From assembly GCA_035561515.1 (NCBI GenBank), contig DATMXP010000027.1:186001-250000 (forward strand): a DNA stretch of 64,000 bases. The letters run 5' to 3'. The position numbers and the translations under genes are program-made. Shown here piece after piece: positions 1 through 7,165 of this stretch (positions within the stretch are counted from its first letter, which is position 1; every line of letters starts with the position of its first letter). Origin of the DNA: Terriglobales bacterium. GTDB lineage: Bacteria > Acidobacteriota > Terriglobia > Terriglobales > Acidobacteriaceae. Under the pieces are notes generated by a model. That model ran no database searches. It saw only the letters and a program-made list of their open reading frames with translations, and was not told where the DNA came from.

Positions 1-4
1 AGTG

Positions 5-74
5 ATTTGGTAATTGAAAAACGTCACGACAGTTCTCCAATTTACCGAATTACCAAATTTCGAAATTACCAAAT
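5..74. repeat. 11-bp repeat, two direct copies and one inverted copy
   Basis: AATTACCAAAT occurs at 48-58 and again at 64-74, and its exact reverse complement ATTTGGTAATT lies at 5-15. The outer copies can form a stem. The stretch is AT-rich compared with the neighbouring genes and lies just upstream of the duplicated tRNA fragment. No protein-coding role is supported here. Function is unknown. Confidence 0.6.
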
Positions 75-79
75 GCTTT

Positions 80-110
80 TGGGCGGTCGACTAATGGTAG
101 GTCAAGTGCC
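80..110 (+). repeat. 31-bp duplicate of the 5' half of tRNA-Gln
   Basis: The 31 bases at 80-110 are identical to 190-220, the acceptor 5' strand, D arm and 5' anticodon stem of the downstream tRNA-Gln. Identity ends abruptly on both sides. The copy has no anticodon loop, T arm or 3' acceptor strand, so it cannot make a functional tRNA. It reads as a truncated tRNA relic or the left edge of a local duplication. Confidence 0.85.
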
Positions 111-163
111 ATTCCACCCCGCCAAGCGCTGCGCGCTCGTCGGGGACCCCGGGTCGAGAATGG
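109..163. repeat. REP-like imperfect palindrome
   Basis: CCATTC followed by CACCCC (109-120) is mirrored by GGGTCGAGAATGG (151-163), enclosing a GC-rich centre with GCGCTGCGCGC. The overall form, an intergenic imperfect palindrome of about 55 bp with GC-rich arms, resembles dispersed REP/BIME-type repeats. Only one copy is present in the window, so dispersal cannot be shown. It lies exactly between the truncated tRNA copy and the intact tRNA. Confidence 0.45.
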
Positions 164-189
164 TTTTGGCGTTTGCAGATGAGTATTAC

Positions 190-263
190 TGGGCGGTCGA
201 CTAATGGTAGGTCAAGTGCCTTTGGAGCACTTTGTCTAGGTTCGAATCCTAGCCGCCCAGCCA
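190..263 (+). tRNA. tRNA-Gln (anticodon TTG), CCA encoded
   Basis: The acceptor strands TGGGCGG (190-196) and CCGCCCA (253-259) pair perfectly, followed by discriminator G260 and a genomically encoded CCA (261-263). The anticodon arm is AGTGC / CTTTGGA / GCACT, giving anticodon TTG (glutamine, CAA/CAG). The T arm is CTAGG-TTCGAAT-CCTAG. The D arm carries the GGTA loop motif. The length of 74 nt is normal. Its 5' half is duplicated 110 bp upstream. Confidence 0.95.
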
Positions 264-314
264 GGTTTTAGGGTCAAGGTAAATTGGGTCAAAGGAAAGC
301 GGTTCTGAATTCTC

Positions 315-1400
315 ATGTCAACGGCTCCTGAATTGGCAAAGCAATCCAATCCTGGTCAAACGACCGCAAGGGCGGACGCTATGGCGACGGCGGCAACCAC
401 CGCAGAGAAGAAGGACGAGCACGCTCAGTCCAAAGAACGCAAACCCCAACAGCGCCGGATCGATGAAAAGTTCAAGATCTTTTCCGGAACCGCGAATCCC
501 GGGCTGGCGGACGAAGTGTGCCATTACCTCGGCCTGGAGCGCGGGCAATCGCTGGTGACGCGGTTCTCGGATGGCGAGAACTACGTGCAGTTGCTGGAAA
601 ACGTGCGCGGTGCGGATGTGTTCATCCTGCAGCCGACATCGCATCCGGTGGACGAGCACATCATCGAGTTGCTGTTGTTTATCGACGCGTTGAAGCGCGC
701 GTCGGCACGGCGCATTACGGCGGTGATCCCGTATTTCGGGTACGCACGGCAGGACCGCAAGGACAAGCCGCGCTCGCCGATCTCTTCGAAGCTGATTGCC
801 GACCTGTTGACGACGGCCGGTGCGCATCGCGCCGTGATTGTGGACCTGCATGCGCCGCAGTTGCAGGGATTTTTCAACATCCCGGTGGACCACCTGTTTG
901 CGTCGCCGGTGCTGGTGGATTATTTCCGCAAGCTGGCGTTGCCGGATTTGACGGTTGTTTCGCCGGATGCGGGCGGCGTGGAGCGCGCAAGGTTCTTTGC
1001 GAAGAAGATGGATAGCGCGCTGGCGATTGTCGATAAGCGCCGTGTAGCGATGGATGTGACGGAAGTGATGCACGTGATCGGCGATGTGGAAGGCCGGACC
1101 TGCGTAATTCTGGACGACATCATCGATACCGCAGGCACTTTGTGCAAGACAGCGGCTGCGCTGAAACAGAACGGAGCAAAACGAGTTTTCGCGTGTGCAA
1201 CACACGCAGTACTTTCCGGCCCGGCGATCCAGAACATCGCGAACTCGGTGCTGGAACAGGTAGTGGTGACGAACACAATTCCGCTGACGGAAGCCGGACG
1301 TAACGAGCCGAAGATCAAGGTGCTGTCGATTGCAGGCCTGATTGGCTCGGCGATCAAGTCGATTCACGAAGAGACTTCGGTCAGCAAACTTTTTGTCTGA
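315..1400 (+). CDS. prs: Ribose-phosphate pyrophosphokinase (PRPP synthetase)
   Basis: Makes PRPP from ribose 5-phosphate and ATP in the cytoplasm, feeding purine, pyrimidine, histidine and tryptophan synthesis. The core (about residue 50 onward) matches class I enzymes throughout: RFSDGE near the ribose-phosphate site, YFGYARQDRKDKPRSPIS (ATP/flexible loop), VDLHAPQLQGFF, and the PRPP-binding signature VILDDIIDTAGT near residue 265. At 361 residues it is about 45 longer than the usual 310-320 because of a low-complexity Ala/Lys/Glu-rich N-terminus. An internal ATG at 381 would shorten this tail by 22 residues, so the exact start is uncertain. It is the first gene of a translation/nucleotide cluster that continues with rplY 22 bp downstream. 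Confidence 0.95.
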   Translation: MSTAPELAKQSNPGQTTARADAMATAATTAEKKDEHAQSKERKPQQRRIDEKFKIFSGTANPGLADEVCHYLGLERGQSLVTRFSDGENYVQLLENVRGADVFILQPTSHPVDEHIIELLLFIDALKRASARRITAVIPYFGYARQDRKDKPRSPISSKLIADLLTTAGAHRAVIVDLHAPQLQGFFNIPVDHLFASPVLVDYFRKLALPDLTVVSPDAGGVERARFFAKKMDSALAIVDKRRVAMDVTEVMHVIGDVEGRTCVILDDIIDTAGTLCKTAAALKQNGAKRVFACATHAVLSGPAIQNIANSVLEQVVVTNTIPLTEAGRNEPKIKVLSIAGLIGSAIKSIHEETSVSKLFV

Positions 1401-1422
1401 TAGACGCTAAAGGAATCAAGTT

Positions 1423-2133
1423 ATGGCTACAGCAATAGAGAGCTTCAATGTGAAGGCCGCCGGACGCGAGAGCCGCGGTAAAAACGAAGCGCGTCGTCTG
1501 CGCAAGAGCGGCTCCATCCCCGCAGTGGTATACGGAGCGGGCAAAGCGCCACTATCGGTGGCTGTGGATCCAAAGCAGGTGTTCCGCATCCTGAAGTCCG
1601 ATTCGGGTCACAACACGATTTTCGACCTGGAACTCGAGGGCGAAAAGACGAAAGCGATGATCGTGGACTGGCAGACGGAACCGATCAAGGGTTCGCTTCT
1701 GCACATCGACCTGAAGCGGATCGCGATGGACCAGAAGCTGAAAGTCACGGTACCGGTCGTGCTGAAGGGCGATCCGATCGGCGTGAAGACGCAGGGTGGA
1801 ATTCTGGAGCAGGTGCTGCGTGAAGTGGAAGTTGAGTGTTTGCCCAGCGATATTCCTCCGCACATCGACGTAGACGTTTCGCACCTGGAATTCGGTCATG
1901 TGCTGCGCGTCAGCGAGTTACCGCATGGCGAAGGCAAGCTGAAGTTCCTGACGGACGAAGACCAGCCGGTCGCACACGTCATCGCCGTGAAGGAAGTGGT
2001 GGAAGCCGCTCCCGCGGAAGGCGCAGAAGCTGCCGCTGGCGCTGCTCCGGCCGAGCCCGAAGTCATCAAGAAGGGCAAGCAGGAGACCGAAGAGGGCGCT
2101 GCTCCGGCCAAGGAAGAGAAGGGAAAGAAGTAA
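1423..2133 (+). CDS. rplY: 50S ribosomal protein L25 (Ctc/TL5 type)
   Basis: 5S rRNA-binding protein of the large subunit. The two-domain CTC/TL5 form is visible: an N-terminal L25 domain (about residues 1-100, with SRGKNEARRLRKSGSIPAVVYG) and a C-terminal beta domain (about 100-185, with IDVDVSHLEFGHVLRVSELP). The last 50 residues are an Ala/Glu/Lys-rich tail, a common feature of long L25 proteins. An AAGGAA ribosome site lies just upstream. The prs-rplY-pth order recurs in many bacteria and supports all three assignments. Confidence 0.95.
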   Translation: MATAIESFNVKAAGRESRGKNEARRLRKSGSIPAVVYGAGKAPLSVAVDPKQVFRILKSDSGHNTIFDLELEGEKTKAMIVDWQTEPIKGSLLHIDLKRIAMDQKLKVTVPVVLKGDPIGVKTQGGILEQVLREVEVECLPSDIPPHIDVDVSHLEFGHVLRVSELPHGEGKLKFLTDEDQPVAHVIAVKEVVEAAPAEGAEAAAGAAPAEPEVIKKGKQETEEGAAPAKEEKGKK

Positions 2134-2222
2134 CCGCCAAGGACACAGGGCACGAAGATGTTCTGGGGTTTCCGCCCTGGAGCATCCTCGGTGGAACCCA
2201 GTGACCTTTGTGGTTGAGAGAT

Positions 2223-2828
2223 ATGAAACTGATCGTGGGGCTTGGAAATCCGGGTGTGGAATACGAACTCACGCCCCACAATCTTGGTTTTCTTACCGTG
2301 AACCTGCTGGCAGAACGCGAGAAGGTCACGGTGAACAACCGGCACTGCCGGGCACAGACAGGGCGCATGCGGATCGGTCCGCACGACGTTTTGCTGGCCA
2401 AGCCGGAAACGTTCATGAACTTGAGCGGGCAGGCGGTGCGGGAACTGGTGGAAAAGTACGAAGTCGATGTTTCCGCCGACCTGATCGTGGTGCACGACGA
2501 ACTCGATTTGCCGTTTGGCACGGTTCGCATCAAGCAGCGCGGCGGGACGGCAGGCCACAACGGATTGGAAAGCATTCTTGGCGCGCTTGGGACCGATCAG
2601 TTTACGCGCGTGAGAATGGGCATCGCGCCGGAACATCCGGTGCGCGACGCAGCCCAATACGTTCTGGCGCAGTTTAAGAAGTCGCAGTACGAGGCGGTTG
2701 ACCTGTTGCTGGATACAGCGGCGGACGCGGTGATGGCGATCGTTACCGACGGGGCGCAGGCAGCGATGAACCGTTTTAACCGCAAGGCGCAATCGGAAGA
2801 GACAGGAAGCGCCGAGGCGGGAAAGTAA
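2223..2828 (+). CDS. pth: Peptidyl-tRNA hydrolase
   Basis: Cleaves the ester bond of peptidyl-tRNA released by drop-off. The 201-residue protein starts MKLIVGLGNPG, the family N-terminus, which fixes the start at 2223 although a TTG in frame at 2208 would extend it. The catalytic and binding residues are present: Asn9 (GNPG), the general-base His19 (TPHNLGF), the Asn of KPETFMNLSG, the Asp of VVHDELDLPFG and the Asn of GTAGHNGL. The Shine-Dalgarno is weak and very close (GAGAG, 2 bp before ATG). It sits between rplY and rpsF in what appears to be one transcription unit. Confidence 0.95.
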   Translation: MKLIVGLGNPGVEYELTPHNLGFLTVNLLAEREKVTVNNRHCRAQTGRMRIGPHDVLLAKPETFMNLSGQAVRELVEKYEVDVSADLIVVHDELDLPFGTVRIKQRGGTAGHNGLESILGALGTDQFTRVRMGIAPEHPVRDAAQYVLAQFKKSQYEAVDLLLDTAADAVMAIVTDGAQAAMNRFNRKAQSEETGSAEAGK

Positions 2829-2844
2829 AGGATTGGAGACAAGA

Positions 2845-3276
2845 ATGAATCGCACATACGAACTCATGTTCATCGTTCGTCCCGACATGGCGGACGAAGA
2901 CGTGGACAAGGTAATTTCGACGGTCGAGAACCAGATCACCTCCGCCGGTGGAACGGTGAAGAGCGTCGAGCGCATGGGCAAGCGCCGCTTGGCCTATCTG
3001 GTCCGGAATTTTGCAGACGGACTGTACATCCTGGTGACGATTGAAGGTCCGGGCTCGGCGATCCGCGAAGTGGAGCGCCGCCTGCGCGTGACGGAACCGG
3101 TGATCAAGTTCATCACCGTGCGCGTCGACGAAGAGCAGAAGCGCCTCGACAAGGTGAAGAAGATCCGGGATGCACATCGTCGTGGACAGGGCACGCACGC
3201 CGCAGCGGCGGCAGCCGAAGCCGCGCAGGTGCAGGCCAGCGCGGAGCCCACGCCGGAAGCACCAGCCCAGGCGTAA
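2845..3276 (+). CDS. rpsF: 30S ribosomal protein S6
   Basis: Small-subunit platform protein that pairs with S18. Residues 1-100 carry the S6 ferredoxin-like fold signature (YELMFIVRPDM, GKRRLAYLVRNFADGLYILV, EVERRLRVTEPVIKFITVRVD). An Ala/Pro-rich tail of about 40 residues follows. The start at 2845 is chosen because GGAG lies six bases upstream; an in-frame TTG at 2833 overlaps that site. The next gene is its binding partner rpsR. Confidence 0.95.
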   Translation: MNRTYELMFIVRPDMADEDVDKVISTVENQITSAGGTVKSVERMGKRRLAYLVRNFADGLYILVTIEGPGSAIREVERRLRVTEPVIKFITVRVDEEQKRLDKVKKIRDAHRRGQGTHAAAAAAEAAQVQASAEPTPEAPAQA

Positions 3277-3343
3277 GAACCCTTGCACCGAAGGTGCACA
3301 ACGAATTTGAAGCCCACACGGGCGAAAGAGAAATAGGAGATTT

Positions 3344-3694
3344 ATGGCTGACGAAGTGAACGACCAACCGCAGGCACCAGCCGTGACGACAACGACGGAA
3401 GGTGGAGCACGTCCGCAGGGTGGACGTCCGCCACGCACCGGCCCCGGCGGCCCGGGTGGCGCGCGCGAGCCGCGCAAGTATTTCCGCCGCAAGAAGGTGT
3501 GCAAGTTCTGCACCGAGAAGATTGACGCGATTGATTACAAGGACTTCCGGCTGCTCGGACAGTTTGTTGCCGAGAGCGGAAGGATTGTTCCCCGGCGGTT
3601 GAGCGGAGTTTGCACGCCGCATCAGCGTCGGCTCGGACGGGCGATCAAGCAGGCCCGCAACATCGCCCTGCTGCCGTTCGGACAGCGCCAGTAG
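3344..3694 (+). CDS. rpsR: 30S ribosomal protein S18 (zinc-ribbon, C+ type)
   Basis: Binds S6 on the subunit platform. The conserved S18 core begins near residue 43 ([12 protein letters not shown]) and runs to the C-terminus ([29 protein letters not shown]). The CxxC pair and the later C-T-P-H pair form the putative zinc site of C+ S18 paralogues. A 40-residue Gly/Pro/Arg-rich N-terminal extension precedes the core. A GGAG ribosome site lies upstream. No ssb gene lies between rpsF and rpsR, unlike in many genomes. Confidence 0.95.
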   Translation: MADEVNDQPQAPAVTTTTEGGARPQGGRPPRTGPGGPGGAREPRKYFRRKKVCKFCTEKIDAIDYKDFRLLGQFVAESGRIVPRRLSGVCTPHQRRLGRAIKQARNIALLPFGQRQ

Positions 3695-3712
3695 CGCATT
3701 TTGGTTTACGCG

Positions 3713-3728
3713 TGGCGGAGTTCCGCCA
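3713..3728 (+). other. Small hairpin between rpsR and rplI
   Basis: TGGCGG (3713-3718), AGTT loop, CCGCCA (3723-3728) forms a six-base-pair stem in the 82-bp gap between rpsR and rplI. There is no T-run, so it is not a terminator. It might act as an mRNA processing or stability element. Confidence 0.35.
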
Positions 3729-3776
3729 TGGCAGCGCCGCCGTGCAGGCGGCATACATCAAGATCGGAGTCATGAG

Positions 3777-4232
3777 ATGGAAGTCATCCTGAAAGAAGAT
3801 GTTCCAAAGCTTGGCCACCGCGGCGATGTGGTAAAGGTCGCCGACGGATACGGCCGTAATTTCCTGCTGCCGAAGAAGCTCGCGATTGAGGCGACGGCAG
3901 GCAACAAGAAAGTGATCGAGCAGATGAAGGCCGCTGCGGTCCGCAAGACGCAGAAGGACAAAGCCGATGCCGAGGCGCTGGCGAAGCAGTTCGATGGCGT
4001 GTCGATCACGCTGGTCCGCCGTTCGGGCGAGCACGAGCAGTTGTTCGGTTCGGTTACGTCGTCGGACATCGCGGCTGAACTCGAGAAGCAGGGTTTCACC
4101 GTGGACCGCCGCAAGATCCAACTCGACGAGCCGATCAAGACGCTCGGCGATTTCAATGTGGCGCTCCGGTTGTTCCGCGAAGTGACGGCATCAATCAAGG
4201 TCACGGTCGCGAAGGAAGCAGAAGCGCAGTAA
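3777..4232 (+). CDS. rplI: 50S ribosomal protein L9
   Basis: L1-stalk base protein of the large subunit. The N-terminal domain signature MEVILKEDVPKLGHRGDVVKVADGY...NFLLP is complete, followed by the long connecting helix (about residues 40-75) and a C-terminal rRNA-binding domain. The length of 151 residues is typical. GGAG lies nine bases before the ATG. It is the last gene of the prs-to-rplI cluster and is followed by a terminator at 4290-4321. Confidence 0.96.
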   Translation: MEVILKEDVPKLGHRGDVVKVADGYGRNFLLPKKLAIEATAGNKKVIEQMKAAAVRKTQKDKADAEALAKQFDGVSITLVRRSGEHEQLFGSVTSSDIAAELEKQGFTVDRRKIQLDEPIKTLGDFNVALRLFREVTASIKVTVAKEAEAQ

Positions 4233-4235
4233 AAC

Positions 4236-4274
4236 AGTCGTTAGTTTTTAGTCGTTAGTCGTTGGTCAACGACT
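4236..4274. repeat. AGTCGTT heptamer array with an inverted copy
   Basis: AGTCGTT occurs at 4236-4242, 4250-4256 and 4257-4263, and its reverse complement AACGACT at 4268-4274. The last direct copy and the inverted copy form a seven-base-pair stem with a GGTC loop. It lies between the rplI stop codon and the rplI terminator. Function is unknown. Confidence 0.6.
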
Positions 4275-4289
4275 CGCGAAGCATTTGGG

Positions 4290-4321
4290 GCCGCTCGTCT
4301 TCGAGCGGCTTCGTCTTTTTT
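4290..4321 (+). terminator. Rho-independent terminator after rplI
   Basis: GCCGCTCG (4290-4297), TCTT loop, CGAGCGGC (4302-4309): a perfect eight-base-pair GC-rich stem, then TTCGTCTTTTTT. It closes the ribosomal protein cluster. Confidence 0.9.
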
Positions 4322-4373
4322 CGATCATTACCCACTAACCACTACGTGCCTTCTTCCAGTAGACTCTCTTCGC

Positions 4374-4967
4374 ATGAAGTGCTCGGTCTTCTGCGGCATC
4401 AGCGTCGACGGCTTTCTCGCCCGTCCCAATCACAAACTCGACTTCCTCCATGGCACTGGTGAAGGCGGGCCACTCGGTTTCCATGCGTTCTATAACAGTG
4501 TGGACGTCGTTGTGATCGGCCGCAAAACGTTCGAAGTCGTACGCGGGTTTGGAGGATGGTTCTACGGCAAGAAGCCGGTTGTGGTACTAAGCCGCCGCAA
4601 ACTCGATTTTTCGAAACTGAAAGGCGCTGTCATCCAGCAAATGTCCGGCAGACCCGCCGACGTCGTGAAGCAGCTCGAAAAGCAAAACTTCGAGCACGCC
4701 TATATCGACGGCGGCATCACCATCCAGCGCTTTCTCGCCGCCGGCCTCATCGACCGCATGACCGTCACTCGCGTGCCCGTTCTGATCGGGAAAGGCATCC
4801 CACTTTTTGGTTCCTTAGCGAAAGACATCAGGCTCGAGCACGTCAGAACCCGCAGCTCGAAAGGCGGAGCAGTCCAGACCCAATACAACATTGCTCCCGT
4901 CGCGAAGAAGTCTTCCTCGAAATCGAAAGCTAAGAAGGCGCGAGCCAAGGCAGCCGGCCGGAAATGA
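4374..4967 (+). CDS. Dihydrofolate reductase family protein (RibD C-terminal/YyaP-like)
   Basis: Predicted NADPH-dependent reductase of the DHFR/RibD-C fold. Visible motifs are the N-terminal strand CSVFCGISVDGFLARP, VVVIGRKTFEVV, KPVVVLSR, and IDGGITIQRFLAAGLIDRMTVTRVPVLIGKGIPLF, the usual C-terminal signature of this family. Residues 178-197 are a Lys/Ala/Ser-rich tail unlike the rest. No Shine-Dalgarno is evident. The substrate is unknown; proteins of this group are rarely true folate reductases. It stands alone between a terminator and a gene with its own promoter. Confidence 0.85.
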   Translation: MKCSVFCGISVDGFLARPNHKLDFLHGTGEGGPLGFHAFYNSVDVVVIGRKTFEVVRGFGGWFYGKKPVVVLSRRKLDFSKLKGAVIQQMSGRPADVVKQLEKQNFEHAYIDGGITIQRFLAAGLIDRMTVTRVPVLIGKGIPLFGSLAKDIRLEHVRTRSSKGGAVQTQYNIAPVAKKSSSKSKAKKARAKAAGRK

Positions 4968-5000
4968 AATTCTGTGACACCGACTAGCAATTGACCTCTT

Positions 5001-5009
5001 TGTTACAAT
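5001..5009 (+). promoter_or_regulatory. Extended -10 promoter candidate for the MDR oxidoreductase
   Basis: TGTTACAAT at 5001-5009 fits an extended -10 (TG-N-TACAAT), 22 bases before the ATG at 5032. TTGACC at 4991 is too close to serve as its -35. Sequence-only call. Confidence 0.45.
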
Positions 5010-5031
5010 CCTCCGTTTCATCTAACCGTCT

Positions 5032-6009
5032 ATGAAAGCCATTGTCGTGACCCGCACCGGTGGGCCTGATTCCCTGGAAGTGCAGGAGATTCCCGGCCCC
5101 GAGCCAAAAGAAAACCAACTTCTCGTTAACGTAAGAGCCTGTGGCGTGAACTTCGCCGACATCCTGATGGCGAGTGGCACCTATGCGGGCGGGCCGAAGC
5201 CTCCCTTCATCGCCGGGCGCGAGTTTTCTGGTCGCGTGCTGTCGACCGGAGAAAACGTAATGGGTTACGCACAGGCAAACGGATTCGCCGAGCGAATTGT
5301 CACGCGGCGCGAATTCCTGTGGGAGAAGCCGGACGCGTGGTCATTCGAAGAGGCGGCAGCATTCCCGGTGAACTATTTCACTGCGTTCTTCGCGTACTGG
5401 TGGGCGGGATTGTGGGCACCCGCGGGACAGCAGCCATCGAGGGTGTCGCAGGGAAAGCCGAGCGTGCTAATCCATGCAGTCGCCGGCGGTGTGGGAACGG
5501 CGGCGGTGCAGATTGGTAAATTGCTTGGCGTCGAGATGTACGGCACGTCGTCCTCGGACGAGAAACTCGCGAAGGCACAGCAACTCGGGCTGAATCATCC
5601 GATCAACTACAAGGAATTGGATTACGAAAAAGTGGTCTGCGAACGAACGAAGAACCAGGGCGTTGACGCCGTGCTGGAGATGCTCGGCGGAGAACATACT
5701 GCCAAGAGTACGCGTTGCCTGAAGTTCGGCGGGCGGGTCATCGTTTATGGTTCGGCGACAGGAGCAGCGCACCACTTCGACACGCGAACGATGTACGCGA
5801 AGAACTGTGCGGTACACGGGCTGTGGTTATCTCCGTTGTCGATGCATCCGGAATACATGGAACCAGCGTGGAAACAGTTGTCGGAGTGGATTGCGCAAGG
5901 ACATTTGCGTCCGCAGGTTGGACATGTGTATCCGATTGAGAAAGCGCCGGAAGCATTTCGCACAATGCTGGAGCGAAAGAACTACGGAAAGCTTGTCCTG
6001 AAATTCTAG
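5032..6009 (+). CDS. Zinc-free MDR superfamily quinone oxidoreductase-like protein
   Basis: NAD(P)H-dependent medium-chain reductase related to quinone oxidoreductase and VAT-1. The GroES-like N-terminal domain (about 1-120) has VRACGVNFADILMASGTY and PFIAGREFSGRV. The Rossmann domain (about 140-260) has VLIHAVAGGVGTAAVQIGKLLG and ALEMLGG-like segments. The cysteine and histidine ligands for catalytic and structural zinc seen in alcohol dehydrogenases are absent, as in the QOR branch. The length of 325 is normal. The substrate cannot be deduced. It is monocistronic, with a promoter candidate directly upstream. Confidence 0.88.
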   Translation: MKAIVVTRTGGPDSLEVQEIPGPEPKENQLLVNVRACGVNFADILMASGTYAGGPKPPFIAGREFSGRVLSTGENVMGYAQANGFAERIVTRREFLWEKPDAWSFEEAAAFPVNYFTAFFAYWWAGLWAPAGQQPSRVSQGKPSVLIHAVAGGVGTAAVQIGKLLGVEMYGTSSSDEKLAKAQQLGLNHPINYKELDYEKVVCERTKNQGVDAVLEMLGGEHTAKSTRCLKFGGRVIVYGSATGAAHHFDTRTMYAKNCAVHGLWLSPLSMHPEYMEPAWKQLSEWIAQGHLRPQVGHVYPIEKAPEAFRTMLERKNYGKLVLKF

Positions 6010-6185
6010 ACTCAAAAACCATCGACTCATCCCAATCAATGGGATTGCCTATGCCGAATCGTTTACTTTCACACTTCTCGCTCGTCTATCTCTTCGACGT
6101 CGCAAGTTAATCAATTGCACGGATGAAGCTCGGACACGATGTGTCTGAATATTGAACTAGCTGAAGATTTCAGGAGAGATTTGAG

Positions 6186-6548
6186 ATGACGAAGTTCGTG
6201 AAGTGTGTGCTTTTGTTGACAGTGCTGGCAGTTGCAGTAGGGGCGTTCGCAGCCGAGAAATCGATTACGTTCTCGTCGCCGACAAACCTGAATGGTCAGA
6301 AGATTGAGCCTGGTGATTACAAACTGAAGTACGACATTAACGGCACCACGGCTAACGTAGAGATCCTGAAGAACAAGAAAACGGTTGCATCCGCGACCGG
6401 CCAAGTGATTGACGCCACGCAGAAAGCGGATCGGAACCGCGTTGTGAACAGCAAGAACGGCGACGGCACTTACTCGCTAGTCGAACTTCAGTTCGCGAAA
6501 GATAAGACTGCGATTCGCTTTAGCCCGGAGACGGCTTCCGGCAAATAA
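6186..6548 (+). CDS. Small secreted protein, paralogue A
   Basis: A 120-residue protein with a Sec signal peptide (residues 1-22, cleavage near AFA-AE). The mature part is about 100 residues, predicted beta-rich, with the pattern SITFSSPTNLNGQKIEPGDY and later LKYDINGTTANVEILKNKKTVASATG. It closely resembles the next gene. I do not recognise the family by name. An exported or periplasmic location is inferred. GGAGAGATTTGAG precedes the ATG, and a strong terminator follows, so the two paralogues are separate transcription units. Confidence 0.8.
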   Translation: MTKFVKCVLLLTVLAVAVGAFAAEKSITFSSPTNLNGQKIEPGDYKLKYDINGTTANVEILKNKKTVASATGQVIDATQKADRNRVVNSKNGDGTYSLVELQFAKDKTAIRFSPETASGK

Positions 6549-6570
6549 CAGAAGTTCTCCCATGGTGACC

Positions 6571-6601
6571 CGGGGAGCCTTGCGGCTCCCCGCTTTTTTT
6601 C
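6571..6601 (+). terminator. Rho-independent terminator after paralogue A
   Basis: CGGGGAGCC (6571-6579), TTGC loop, GGCTCCCCG (6584-6592), then C and a run of eight T. The nine-base-pair stem is perfect. Confidence 0.93.
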
Positions 6602-6743
6602 TTGCCACAATTGGTGGTAATGCGACCCACAATCCGAGGTGCGTTGCGTCACGGCAGCCGAATTGGCCAAGGGCTAACATGCAAACTGAGCAATCACGGA
6701 AGTAATACGAGATTGCCACCCCCATAAGCTGTTTGGAGATGAA

Positions 6744-7103
6744 ATGAAGAAAGTTTTGATCGCCATCATGTTGGTCTGCATTCTTAGTGTTGTCGCGTTG
6801 GCTACAGACCGCACCGTGAATTTCAGGACGCCAACGGTCGTAAATGGACAGAAGTTGCCAGCCGGCGAATATACCCTTCGCTATGACGTGAAAGGTGATA
6901 CGGCGGACGTGCAGATTCTCAAGGGTAAGAAAGTGGTTGCCACTTCCAAGGCATCGGTTGTGGACGTGAAGGACGGTGTTCGCTACGACGGTGTGGTTCG
7001 CAGCCCGAATGCGGACGGTTCCGAATCGCTGAAAGAGATCCAGGTCGCAAAAGACAAGAAAGTGATTCGACTGGAAACCGGCGACACCGCAGTTGGTAAG
7101 TAG
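6744..7103 (+). CDS. Small secreted protein, paralogue B
   Basis: A 119-residue protein with a Sec signal peptide (1-20, VVALA-TD) and the same mature layout as the gene 200 bp upstream: TVNFRTPTVVNGQKLPAGEY, LRYDVKGDTADVQILKGKKVVATSK. The two proteins align over their full length, pointing to tandem duplication. There are no cysteines and no catalytic motif. It ends at a bidirectional terminator shared with the convergent PEGA gene. Function is unknown. Confidence 0.8.
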   Translation: MKKVLIAIMLVCILSVVALATDRTVNFRTPTVVNGQKLPAGEYTLRYDVKGDTADVQILKGKKVVATSKASVVDVKDGVRYDGVVRSPNADGSESLKEIQVAKDKKVIRLETGDTAVGK

Positions 7104-7123
7104 CGTCAGTTGAAATCAAAGAA

Positions 7124-7141
7124 GGCGCGCCACGGCGCGCC
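7124..7141. terminator. Bidirectional terminator between convergent genes
   Basis: GGCGCGC (7124-7130), CACG loop, GCGCGCC (7135-7141), flanked on the left by AAAGAA and on the right by TTGCTTCTTTGTT. T-rich sequence therefore follows the stem on either strand. It serves paralogue B (+) and the PEGA protein (-). Confidence 0.75.
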
Positions 7142-7165
7142 TTGCTTCTTTGTTACAGCTTTTGC

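Noticed and set aside
7-204. Open frame of 65 codons at the left edge
   Set aside because: It runs through the repeats, the tRNA fragment and into the tRNA-Gln gene, has no ribosome site, and has no protein-like composition.
80-263. Intron-containing tRNA spanning both copies
   Set aside because: The second copy alone forms a complete cloverleaf. The first copy lacks any partner for its acceptor strand before 190, and no splice structure is evident.
1-310. Integration (att) site at tRNA-Gln
   Set aside because: The duplicated part is the 5' half, whereas integrases usually regenerate the tRNA 3' end. No integrase or mobile gene is within the window.
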